Below, one piece after another: positions 30,401-38,480 of a stretch of 64,000 nt of DNA (position 1 is the first letter of the stretch; each line of letters opens with the position of its first letter). Under the pieces are notes generated by a model. That model saw nothing but the letters and a program-made list of their open reading frames with translations, had not been told where the DNA came from and made no database searches. The stretch covers positions 17,731,275 through 17,795,274 of the forward strand of contig NC_087066.1 of the NCBI RefSeq assembly GCF_963678635.1, read 5' to 3'. The stretch comes from Symsagittifera roscoffensis (lineage: Eukaryota > Xenacoelomorpha > Acoela > Convolutidae). A program made the position numbers and the translations under genes.

Positions 30401-33400
30401 GTCACGACGATAGCGGAGGGGATATATAACGTGATAATTCCTGCCCCAAACAGAGTGGTGGACCCGGACAATTATTATCCGCACCGATCTGAGCTCCCCG
30501 CTGTTTGGTCTGACATCTCGAATGCCATACAGGGACTCAGAGATTGTAGCACAACTCGGTTGGTGCTAGACGAAGTTCTGGGGTTGGAGCTGTCCAACTT
30601 CGCAAGATTATTGAAGCTAAGACCAGGGGTAGGTGACGATCATCTGTTAGTACAACAGGTGGCTGATGATCTCTGGTTCAGGCAGATGGATCATAAAGAG
30701 AACGAGCAGGGAAGGATGATCAGGAAGAACATGACGTCAGCAGAAGAGGACCTCATGGCAATGGCTTTGCGTACGAAGCCACACAACAACATATGGTTGT
30801 ATCTGTCACCGAGGCTGTGCACCTTGGGTGAAGACGCGTTTGAGCATGCGCCGGCAATAATTAAAGAGATACACGCGTATTTGAAGAGTCTACTTGATGC
30901 CCGGGAGTTGGCTGGAGGCAAGATGTTGAAGCTGATGCAAGACGTGAATACGATGTCGCTGGACAAGTTCCAAGCGGACGTGCTGGCCACGAAAGCACAG
31001 TACGAACGATCGGATGCTATCTTGGGCGGAATGGGAGTGGGATGGACGCCATCTTTCCTATCGACGTGCTACCCGAGGGCATCTAGGAACCTGATCGCAA
31101 GTTTTGTCAAAGACATCAGGAAGTTGTCGATTGGCCTGGTGTTAGCCTTATACGTGACATTTGGTCATGAAAACTTTGTGAAAGGACCGGCAAACCTCTT
31201 TACCCAAGCGTTGGCCGATTTGAGGTTGGATGGACTCTTGACCCTGATTGCCATGACCTATGGTCGGCTGGGAGACCTGCTTGTGCTATTGCGTTACCCT
31301 GAACAACTGCAGGGACCCAGTCGTGAGTTCAATGCACAGTTGGAAACCGCCTCGCTCAGGAAGATGAAAGACTGGAGGACTCTCCTACTTCAATACCTCC
31401 TGCAACAGAACAGAAGCGTAACAGGAGAGGACAAAGTGGCGACGAACGCAAGCGAGTGCAAACAGTATTGTGGCATGCCCTTATTAACAGACTTAGCTGT
31501 TATGATGCGGATTGATCCGTTGGCTCTGGTCCACGGACTAAGGGAATTCGTCACAGTGGTTTATGGACCGGTGATGTCCTTTGCGTTCCCGGATGTACAA
31601 GTTAAAGCGTACAGGAATTCAGTGTTGTACGTCAACCTGGTCTCAGTAGTGGATTGTTCAGTGCTGAATTGGGTAGAGCAGAGTGAACTGAGAAAGCTGG
31701 CTAGCGATGATAGGCTGTTCGGAAGAATAGCAGAGCCAGGTTGGGTGTTGATGGATTTCAACAACCACTTCAAATGCCGAATGGGTCGTGAGGATCTGTC
31801 CCACATCCAGTTCAACCCAAAACTCTGGAATCTGAGACCAGTGGTGAAAGATACAGGAGAGGCTGTGGGAGTACCTCAATTGCCGGGAGCCTATGCCCAT
31901 GCAAAAGAGAATCAACAGACATGGCTTCCTGGGTCCAGGCCGCTGCCGGACCAATGCCATCGATATCCACCGATAAGGAGGATGTTGTTGGGAGTCACAT
32001 CTCCCATCATTGCCCCTCGTATCGGAGCGGCTCGTGACGCGGAGAAGAGAATGCAGAAGTGGAGTGGAGGGATGGAGCCGCGCTTCATCAGCTGGAACGT
32101 CGCTGCCGCGCACACGTTCGACTTCTCATTTCCTGATGCCTGGAGCAGGAAGAAGATCAAAGCACTACCCTCCAGGAGACCAGAGGTCTCGGCTGAAACG
32201 TGGAATGAAGTGTATTCTTCCGCGGACGACTTATCAAGACTGAAGTGGTCAGGAGAAGCGAAGGTGGTGATGCTGGAGGTGGCAAGTGAGAGCAGAGGTG
32301 GCTCATATGTAACGATAGAGGACCTGGCCCCACATGGTGAGGAGTTAGTAGAGTTCCTGGTCGATGATGAGTTGTTTTATCATGCAGGAGACATGGCCGT
32401 ACCGGCTCGGCCGGATTCGGGCGCAGACGCACGACAAGGACCCTCGGGACCTAGGCCGAAACCTGATGCGGACGACGATGAATTGATGGATCAGGACGAT
32501 AACGATGAAGGGACCGGAAGCAAGACGGAGAAATCGGGAGAGACCGATCTAGGAGCGTTGGAAAGGGACTTGCTAGAGTACCGGTTCAGCGAAGATGACG
32601 ATGGGGAAGTCGATGGGAGTCTATTGTTGATGGCACCATCGTCCTTCATGTCTCCTACAAAGGAGGCGTCAGCCGATCTATCTCCGATAGACCCAATAAG
32701 CCAGGCTAGAGAGTGCCGAAGCAGGGATCCACAGAAGCTGCTTTATGAATCGCCAAGGAGGAGGAAAATCGAAGAGTCTATGAAGATATCGTTCCTCAGC
32801 ACATTACCAGAAGAAGAATGGGAAAGATATCAAATGGAGTTGGAAGGCAAGACAGGAGCAATCTGGAGTCGAGTAAACTTCATGGAGAAATCTTGGGACG
32901 TGATAAGGCGATATGGGACGCAGTCCATAATGAAGGTGGGATTGAACCAACCCATCATGCGTGAGGTCCTGGAGAAAATAGTGAGCTCCATGGAGTCGGA
33001 TGTGCTGACCGAGTCAGTAACAGAAGACAGTGCCGATGATCAGCATGTTGCAAAGAAATTACCTGTCAGACGAGCCAGGAAGGGGCTGAAGCGACTAAAA
33101 GGGAAGACAGGAAGTCGAGCCATGAACCCGAAAGTGGTGAAGTCAAGAGCCAACGCAGTGGTGACCTCTTTAGCGAGCGCAGGTCGCTCAGGCGAGAGCG
33201 GGCAGGGAGATACTACAACGCTGACAGGGGGAGAAAAAGAGAATCTGATACCCCCTATGCTCTTGGCAGGTCTGACCGTGACCGCCACAAGGTCGAAGAA
33301 GACGGCGCGAACCCTGGCAGACACCAAGTTAGAAATGGAAGTAATCAGTCAATGTGGATCTGGAGGACTTGAAGATTACAGGCCCTCGCGAATCAACATG

Positions 33401-36268
33401 GCCAAGTTGAAACTGGAAGGACAACTCGACGTGGTCGAGTACAGTCGAATAACTGTGCCGGAATCGGTCCACATGGGAGATCCGGCAGGGGGTTATGTGG
33501 AAATGTTGAAAGCGAGGAACTCCGCGAGAGGGCACCTGATGGCTTGGAACGAGAAGCGAGCCATGCAAGAATACTTGAAGGGGCTTACGGAGAAGTCCAA
33601 CTTCAATCGAAAAGAATATGGGACAGTAATATCATCAGAAGCGAACGAAATTGGATTAGAAAAGTTGCTAGAGATTTCTTGGAGGGCGGCCCTCCAGAAA
33701 TACTTTGATGAGACGATGAATGCACCTGCGACTGTAGCAGCATACCTGGCTCATCCTTGCGTGAGAACTGATCTGCAAGTACGACTGGCTTGGTGCTTGA
33801 TGGGCATCAAAAGGGCGGAGTATGAAGCCAGCAACGACTCGAAATCACGAGAACAGGAGCTAGAATTGATGGAAGCTTTACGAACATTGATCTCAAAAGA
33901 CGATTCAGCGATAGCATGGGCTAAACGGAAGGATGCCCTTTGCTTTGTCAGGTTTGTGGTGGGTCGCATCCCCACTCCTGTGTTGGGAGAATGTATAAAG
34001 ATCATTCGGGAAAAGGGAGTTGATTGCGAAAGGAACTTCCTTAGGGCACTCCTAGAGCTATATCAGGACATGCCATTGACCGTGCCAAACAAGGAGTCGA
34101 ATGATATGGAAAGCTATCGCAAGTTGGAAGAAGTGAGAAGATACTCCAACAAAGAATTGAAAGTGAGTCGAGACTTGATTGAAGCGGTCAGAGGACAAAA
34201 AGAGTTTGCAACCCTAGGGAGACTGAAGTCGTTCCAATACGTGTCTGGCATACCAGGGATGGCGTATAATCCCTTCGTGAACGAAGAAGCCAGGGAAGCA
34301 TACTTCGACTACGAGCAAGTCACAGTGCTCAACTTCTGGGTTGAACGAATTAAGGAGATCGGAATGCTGATGGTGGAACAACCCAAGCTGGGAATTATTT
34401 TGGAGGAACGAGTAGTCGAACCCTCGATTCCCGAGCTAAAAGGGCAAGTGAGTTTTGATTGTGGTTCTTGGGACGGTCCCTTGAAAACCAGTCTAGTGGT
34501 GATGTGGGAACTCATGAAGCCTTCCTGGTGTCCCCATCCTAACGCAGGCTTAATCTGGGACATGACCGCGGATGTCATATTGGAAAGGGATGATGATGCG
34601 AGTTTACATGATCTGGCCATGATACATCACCTGCTAAGCATGAGATTGATGAAGAAGAAGAGCAACCCGTCCACGGAGCTGTCCGAGGAAGGTACGTCGA
34701 GTGATTGGTTGGAGCAAGGCACATGCTTGGCTCAACACAGTGGGATGGAAGGACATGTTTGTAACGTGGGACACTGCCTGATTACGCTGAGCGAGCAGCA
34801 TCGACAACTGGCACGATTGTATGGAAGATTAAGCATGTCAGATAAGAGTGCCATGGAATTGGTCGCAGACTGCCATGGGGTGACGGACGTAAACCTGATC
34901 ACAGCCTTGGGATTTTGTAGCATGACGAGTTCGATAGAATCGCTCGAGCGCTTGGAGCGTGCCCATGAGCTAGTGGCGTCCCTCAGCGTGGAGATATTCC
35001 CTGGAGCATTACAGACAGAGCAAAAGATTGGAGGCTGGCGAGAAGCCCTAGAGAATGAAATGAATCTGAGGGATAGTGAAGCCTATCACAGACCTACTGG
35101 TTCAAAATATATGGTGGGTTCAAGCTCCGCGCCATACTGCAATAGCAAGTATCCTACGCACATGGTGGTGATGGATGCGAGGACGCAACAGGTGTTGGTT
35201 GACCAGCTTTTCTCTGTGCCAAAATGCGTGAGGTTGGCCAGAATGTCAGAGAGGTCATATGACTTGTTGGCAAAGATCTTTCGGGCAGTCCCGAAGAGAT
35301 CCGAAGGCGAGTTGCAAGACGTTGTGGGTGAAGAGTTCATGATACTGAACGAAGGCAACGTGAGTGAGTTCCAGAAGCAGAAAGCGAGTGGAGCGTTACC
35401 CACTGAATTCCCCACCATAGAAGAGAAAGACGATCTACATAGAATCCTGATGGAAGTGGAACCGTTGCTGGGAGCCTCAGGGTATCGAACCCGAAGGAAC
35501 ATAGTGAGAACCCACGGGGAATATCCTTGCCACTGCCTAGCGCAGACGTTGTGGTACCCCAAACGTGGGAACCTGATCCTAATTTGGGACGTGGAGGAGT
35601 TGTACTCCACGGGGTTGCCCGATCAGAATCAACCAGTGTCAATCGTGGTGGTTAGCGCCATGCTAGCAGTGAGATGGTTGGAGGCTTATGCGGACACAAA
35701 TGAGCAGGAGACGGCCGTGCCGACTCCTGAACAGCTGAGCAACGTGAAAATGAGTAGTGAATTGGATCTTTTCAGAACCACTTGCAAGGTTCTGAGAATA
35801 CCTAAAGCCATTGAAAGAATATGGTCAAGGCAAAGATTGATGCCTTGGTTCCGTGCAGTGATGACATCTTGGATGTATGAACGCGCGAAGCGTCACATGT
35901 CAAGGAACACGGAAGCCTATCAATCTTTCCAGCTAGACATAGGACCAGGAGCCTATAAGAGAGCTTTCCTGACGCATAGAAACGCGGTCACCACTGCGGT
36001 GAAGCGAGTAGCTGGAGCGCCTTGTGTTACTGAAGATGAAAAGAAAGAGGTCTTAAGAGCTGACCTAGAACGAAACGTGAGCCTGTGTCTTCACAACAGC
36101 TTTTGCAGGAACCGGGAGCAGAAGGTGAATGTGGACTTACTACCTTGTTGCAAACCGAGGCTGTTGGAGCAGGAGGGTTGGGGCACGGCCCGCAACTCTC
36201 TGGACATGTTAGAGAAAGTTCTGGAAGACAGTGACGCTGAACATCAGGATGGAGAAATGATGGAATGA
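27401..36268 (+). CDS. Element A ORF2: 2,955-residue protein with SGNH hydrolase domains
   Basis: The first ATG of this frame is at 27401 (preceded by the acceptor-like site) and it runs uninterrupted to 36268. It occupies the env position but shows no signal peptide or convincing membrane anchor. An N-terminal helical domain precedes a coiled coil (about 155-225). Residues about 395-570 are an SGNH/GDSL hydrolase with every block: IGDS (Ser404), SFGGAS, GTND (Asn453) and DGVH (Asp547, His550). A second, degenerate SGNH-like domain follows (about 860-1085: AGSD at 875-877, AGAND with Asn927, GDDH with His1081). A long helical region, an acidic stretch (about 1685-1730), a Cys/His cluster (Cys2442-Cys2459) and a CHC motif (2710-2712) follow. 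Element B encodes a homologue of 2,959 residues with the same order. SGNH domains deacylate lipids, glycans or proteins; the substrate here is unknown. Confidence 0.9.
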   Translation: MGDTNELMEFLSASLGATLDEIYQRLIDCDFTREDPGLAMFVVALLNALGREGRGNRPTEVVLMLAFGESGTAERGRNRLMRWRRGEMSGHDLAREPGLGEQRDHRLGEMPLPVQPAQPLIGAKRQRDGPGPSHSVDSPTAAPPLKRVRVSEIEIQTSETIETLEKKERDQSELCAKLQEYRTIARERDEWKKKFEDLQVAYKEDEIQHLKELYMAKVSQVSPEILASMRSSEGSNDTRPRTTAQELCASRGPEVLDLHASKGHEAPQQTRPSASSQRFTIPDPSDTYLAPQFQESFNQVARAAMDEINRGTERTLARIVPSQRRDHSSDGSERATRTIACSAPGGVFKKSRVVDIRKNLMTRHQFTQVPAEHPRACLNDMSWNPATSDQVIPPGSRHLIIGDSLVRDLNEISVYGQTTTLSFGGASVAQVIKMMEFQGEDRLDTLIIMLGTNDVSRAPVTPENKWEPLLVCLLNELKEKYRPRLVILCTIPPNPLVGTTAADFMNGNVTRWNEMTRNLVRNNPGELRLLDLENMLRMTDHIELTRDGVHFNSQRGRHWINDVFQTQLREVEQELRATGSLARTNSTGGSRVRATVPESLANRLGPLATETVGAVTVAPSLNVRDRLGTAPPPRPQSIGSRLGRSVEQSNRNNSQTASRRNDSPATTNPASTAGSSTSTVPAEGIESGSRLLWNSSDPSHWGQYKTDMSAKLNMNTLTCREDVMRMTGGESPTVSRLYRIPGVDWLLAEQEKFSSSTSLRHADLDGLPHDNTFGPLNTRSLTDVRDRARERTPPVRKGKFQTENKPSNKHHKMFRQFSKPPGQTPGEYSRDYPRTTTVFGDDKRYGNLKAPVGDGLFAAYDPLDMKAAKYLVVAGSDYLYTPRSLFWPDVIFLTAPKLDWGQAIGMMISVRRVVSMEPQVIVVAGANDHLQSRGLLSRLTDGSIPSNEVIGEAIMTLLSAMAEVEAAARQRFTMNVVKVIFVLSPGYAALPEPLQFVYTMVTTIAEGIYNVIIPAPNRVVDPDNYYPHRSELPAVWSDISNAIQGLRDCSTTRLVLDEVLGLELSNFARLLKLRPGVGDDHLLVQQVADDLWFRQMDHKENEQGRMIRKNMTSAEEDLMAMALRTKPHNNIWLYLSPRLCTLGEDAFEHAPAIIKEIHAYLKSLLDARELAGGKMLKLMQDVNTMSLDKFQADVLATKAQYERSDAILGGMGVGWTPSFLSTCYPRASRNLIASFVKDIRKLSIGLVLALYVTFGHENFVKGPANLFTQALADLRLDGLLTLIAMTYGRLGDLLVLLRYPEQLQGPSREFNAQLETASLRKMKDWRTLLLQYLLQQNRSVTGEDKVATNASECKQYCGMPLLTDLAVMMRIDPLALVHGLREFVTVVYGPVMSFAFPDVQVKAYRNSVLYVNLVSVVDCSVLNWVEQSELRKLASDDRLFGRIAEPGWVLMDFNNHFKCRMGREDLSHIQFNPKLWNLRPVVKDTGEAVGVPQLPGAYAHAKENQQTWLPGSRPLPDQCHRYPPIRRMLLGVTSPIIAPRIGAARDAEKRMQKWSGGMEPRFISWNVAAAHTFDFSFPDAWSRKKIKALPSRRPEVSAETWNEVYSSADDLSRLKWSGEAKVVMLEVASESRGGSYVTIEDLAPHGEELVEFLVDDELFYHAGDMAVPARPDSGADARQGPSGPRPKPDADDDELMDQDDNDEGTGSKTEKSGETDLGALERDLLEYRFSEDDDGEVDGSLLLMAPSSFMSPTKEASADLSPIDPISQARECRSRDPQKLLYESPRRRKIEESMKISFLSTLPEEEWERYQMELEGKTGAIWSRVNFMEKSWDVIRRYGTQSIMKVGLNQPIMREVLEKIVSSMESDVLTESVTEDSADDQHVAKKLPVRRARKGLKRLKGKTGSRAMNPKVVKSRANAVVTSLASAGRSGESGQGDTTTLTGGEKENLIPPMLLAGLTVTATRSKKTARTLADTKLEMEVISQCGSGGLEDYRPSRINMAKLKLEGQLDVVEYSRITVPESVHMGDPAGGYVEMLKARNSARGHLMAWNEKRAMQEYLKGLTEKSNFNRKEYGTVISSEANEIGLEKLLEISWRAALQKYFDETMNAPATVAAYLAHPCVRTDLQVRLAWCLMGIKRAEYEASNDSKSREQELELMEALRTLISKDDSAIAWAKRKDALCFVRFVVGRIPTPVLGECIKIIREKGVDCERNFLRALLELYQDMPLTVPNKESNDMESYRKLEEVRRYSNKELKVSRDLIEAVRGQKEFATLGRLKSFQYVSGIPGMAYNPFVNEEAREAYFDYEQVTVLNFWVERIKEIGMLMVEQPKLGIILEERVVEPSIPELKGQVSFDCGSWDGPLKTSLVVMWELMKPSWCPHPNAGLIWDMTADVILERDDDASLHDLAMIHHLLSMRLMKKKSNPSTELSEEGTSSDWLEQGTCLAQHSGMEGHVCNVGHCLITLSEQHRQLARLYGRLSMSDKSAMELVADCHGVTDVNLITALGFCSMTSSIESLERLERAHELVASLSVEIFPGALQTEQKIGGWREALENEMNLRDSEAYHRPTGSKYMVGSSSAPYCNSKYPTHMVVMDARTQQVLVDQLFSVPKCVRLARMSERSYDLLAKIFRAVPKRSEGELQDVVGEEFMILNEGNVSEFQKQKASGALPTEFPTIEEKDDLHRILMEVEPLLGASGYRTRRNIVRTHGEYPCHCLAQTLWYPKRGNLILIWDVEELYSTGLPDQNQPVSIVVVSAMLAVRWLEAYADTNEQETAVPTPEQLSNVKMSSELDLFRTTCKVLRIPKAIERIWSRQRLMPWFRAVMTSWMYERAKRHMSRNTEAYQSFQLDIGPGAYKRAFLTHRNAVTTAVKRVAGAPCVTEDEKKEVLRADLERNVSLCLHNSFCRNREQKVNVDLLPCCKPRLLEQEGWGTARNSLDMLEKVLEDSDAEHQDGEMME

Positions 36269-37016
36269 AGATGACGGAGGAAGAGAAGAGAAGGAGAAAA
36301 AACTTGATTGTCTTTGTGTGTAAAAACTTGAACAAATCAACCAAGTTTTGATTATTGAACTTGTGAAACTTTTTGTTTTGATTTAGTTTGGTCAGACCAA
36401 ACTTTGAAAATTGTTGCAATTGTTAAAATTGTTGAAATTGTTGATTTTAGTTACTACTATCTATGTATGTATATAAGGAGCATAGGTGAGTATATTTACC
36501 TATTTATTCCCGACTGAAGTTTTTAACCTGTGTAAGACACAAATTCACTGTGTGGCGACATGGTAAGTTTGAGTAAACTCGCTCGAGAAGGGTGGGTAAC
36601 TCAATAACTTTCCTAGCCACAGAGTTTCTTAGTTTTAATATGGAAAGGACCGCATAAATGACTGATTATACTTGGTGAGTGAAGTTAAGTTAATTTTAAC
36701 GGGTGCGTGGCCGTGCCACGTCCCACTTTTTAATCAGAAGCGAAAAGAAGTTTTATGGCGAGATGACGTAAGTAGTCAGAAAGGAAATTTTATCTAGGAC
36801 ACTCCTCATGGTGCAACTTTTGTGAAAATGTTGAAAGGCAGTGAGATGTAGTACGATGCCATTTGTGAACACGTAGTGAGTTGAGGTGGAGTAGATAAAT
36901 TTCATTTTCTTATGCGATTTGTAAGATTGGTTACAGAAAACTGGATACCTACTTGACGATAACCCGGTGTTGTGCGATCAATAGGGACATTGATGGAGAC
37001 TTGTCCGGGGAGTATG
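36269..37016 (+). other. Element A 3' untranslated region
   Basis: 748 bp between the ORF2 stop and the 3' LTR, with no ORF of interest. It contains a run of GTTGAAATTGTT-like repeats (36405-36450), a TATATAAGG box at about 36470, a strong splice-donor consensus (AGGTGAGT, about 36484) and, just before the LTR, TTGTCCGGGGAGT (37001-37013), which recurs within pol. The matching region of element B appears to be deleted. Confidence 0.6.
37001..37016 (+). promoter_or_regulatory. Candidate plus-strand primer (PPT) region of element A
   Basis: TTGTCCGGGGAGTATG abuts the TG of the 3' LTR. Plus-strand DNA synthesis should start at a purine-rich tract here. GGGGAG is the only purine block available, so it is a short, atypical polypurine tract. 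The 13-base core TTGTCCGGGGAGT is found again inside pol (see 26351-26363 and 23719-23897). Confidence 0.5.
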
Positions 37017-37900
37017 TGCCATTCCGCCGGATGACACAGTATAACCTTCCCGCGACGGAAAAAAAAGTGACTAAAGGCCTTACGAACAGAAAAGTGTTGC
37101 GACGGAGGGTCAGAATGTTCTGGAATTTTTATTTTTAAAATTTCGATTTGAAGGAGAACATTTCTGAGAAATAGAAAAAAGACGGCCATTTTGAATAAAA
37201 TAGAGAAAAATCAGAACGACGCCATATTTTGTGACGAACGGTTGTATCCGAGAAGAGAAAATTACGGAGCCTCTTATCGTGGCAATAACACACGATAAGG
37301 ACCTTAGTGACGGATATTTGTGGAGACGGAGGCTTCAGTGGGGGGAAGAGAAATACCACGGAACCCTCCCGGGACACGAAATATAGGAGATAAGAGTGTT
37401 GTCTCAAGAAAATCACGGGAGCGGAGGCTTGGTCCCCCAGAGACTGTTATATGTGAAGGGACTGTGTAAACTAGCCATAACAGTTGCTGTAATGTCCTAG
37501 ATCTGAATTAAACACCGTTATTATTTAATATTTCAGAGCATGAGTAGATAGAGAAAGGAAAAGGTCAATCCATCTCCAATGGATTTAATATAAAACTGTC
37601 ACACAAAAACATATAGAAATAGGTGGTTCGAGCCGTGTTTTTAATGACAATCACGTAGTCTGAGGATCCGAGACTCAGCTATGTGGTTGTGTTCGCATGC
37701 AAACGAAAGCTGATCAAAAGTCGTTTGACTGATGGCCTAAAAATAGTAACTTTTTACTTTGCCCTAGACAGACCAGAAAATCAACTGGCAAGGTCGAGAC
37801 GGTGAAAAACGAGTGGAATTAAGGTAACTGACGCCTGCCAGTCGTCAATAGGTACTTTTTCTACGCTCCGTCGCTGTGTGATATTTGGGCGAATGTTACA
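37017..37900 (+). repeat. Element A 3' LTR
   Basis: 884 bp, same length as the 5' LTR and matching it by eye throughout, beginning TGCCATTCC and ending GAATGTTACA. It is followed by the AAGTG target-site duplication. Confidence 0.95.
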
Positions 37901-37905
37901 AAGTG
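37901..37905. repeat. Target-site duplication AAGTG, right copy
   Basis: AAGTG immediately after the 3' LTR, equal to 13465-13469. Confidence 0.9.
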
Positions 37906-38480
37906 TAGCCCCAGATTTGTAAGGATTCTTAATCAAAAATCTCGAATAGACTGCTCGTACAGCATATCAAATTTAGTATTTTTTTTCTAAGTTTAGTCAG
38001 GAATCCCTTCATCACGTTATCAGCAGGCAGTCCTTTCATCACATTACCACGAGTCCCATCATCACATTATCCAGTCAAAATCCTAGGAATTTTATAGATA
38101 TGGAAGAGTGAAGTATAACATAAAAAACTTAAATTAATCAACATGTACAAAAGCATATAAATATTCAATTGGAATCTTACACATCGCGTAATAACCAAAC
38201 CAATAATTACATCAAGAGGCAATTTTGTAAAAGCAACTAATGGAGTTTTAAACTGGATTAGATTTGATTGTGGTTCTTATTGGTGTCAATTCAGTTTTCA
38301 AAAGGTGGTCCAGGCTTAATTATTCGGGCCTAAAACAAAATATTGTGTACTGAAGTGAAGGCTTGAGTGTTTGAGAAAGCAAAATATATGAGGCTCAGTT
38401 CTCTAACGTGCTCTGGGTCAAAGAGTTTGATGTTTCGATGGCATAAGGATCCCAAGCGCGAGCTGGGGCTTTCGACCTCG
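37906..38480. other. Intervening DNA between elements A and B
   Basis: 575 bp of unique-looking DNA. It contains loose repeats of CATCACATTA (about 38010-38065) and the right-hand copy of the flanking repeat (38048-38106). No gene recognised. It is probably the remains of the locus into which both elements inserted. Confidence 0.5.
38048..38106. repeat. Repeat flanking element A, right copy
   Basis: Diverged copy of 13189-13247, same orientation, sharing CCAGTCAAAATCCT and AGATATGGAAG. Confidence 0.6.

Larger units (their letters stand above)
13470..37900 (+). mobile_element. Element A: complete giant Ty3/gypsy-type LTR retrotransposon, 24.4 kb
   Basis: A full-length element of 24,431 bp bounded by 884-bp direct repeats (13470-14353 and 37017-37900) that begin TGCC, end TTACA and appear identical by eye, and by an AAGTG target-site duplication. 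Order: LTR, primer-binding site, 3.1-kb leader, Gag-Pol (17487-24386, continuing in another frame to 26970), intercistronic region, ORF2 (27401-36268), 3' untranslated region, LTR. Domain order RT-RNase H-integrase and the GPF-type integrase tail place it with Ty3/gypsy. Its size is several times the usual 5-10 kb because of a long leader, a long RNase H-integrase spacer, a Pol tail with a macro domain and the roughly 2,955-residue ORF2. LTR identity implies recent insertion, though Pol carries a net one-base frame change. Confidence 0.95.

Noticed and set aside
27401-36268. ORF2 as an envelope glycoprotein
   Set aside because: The position fits env, but there is no signal peptide, no clear C-terminal membrane anchor and no furin-like site, and it carries hydrolase domains instead.
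13470-37900. Segmental duplication as the source of the 884-bp repeats
   Set aside because: TG...CA ends, a 5-bp target-site duplication, a primer-binding site and a Gag-Pol between them identify LTRs.
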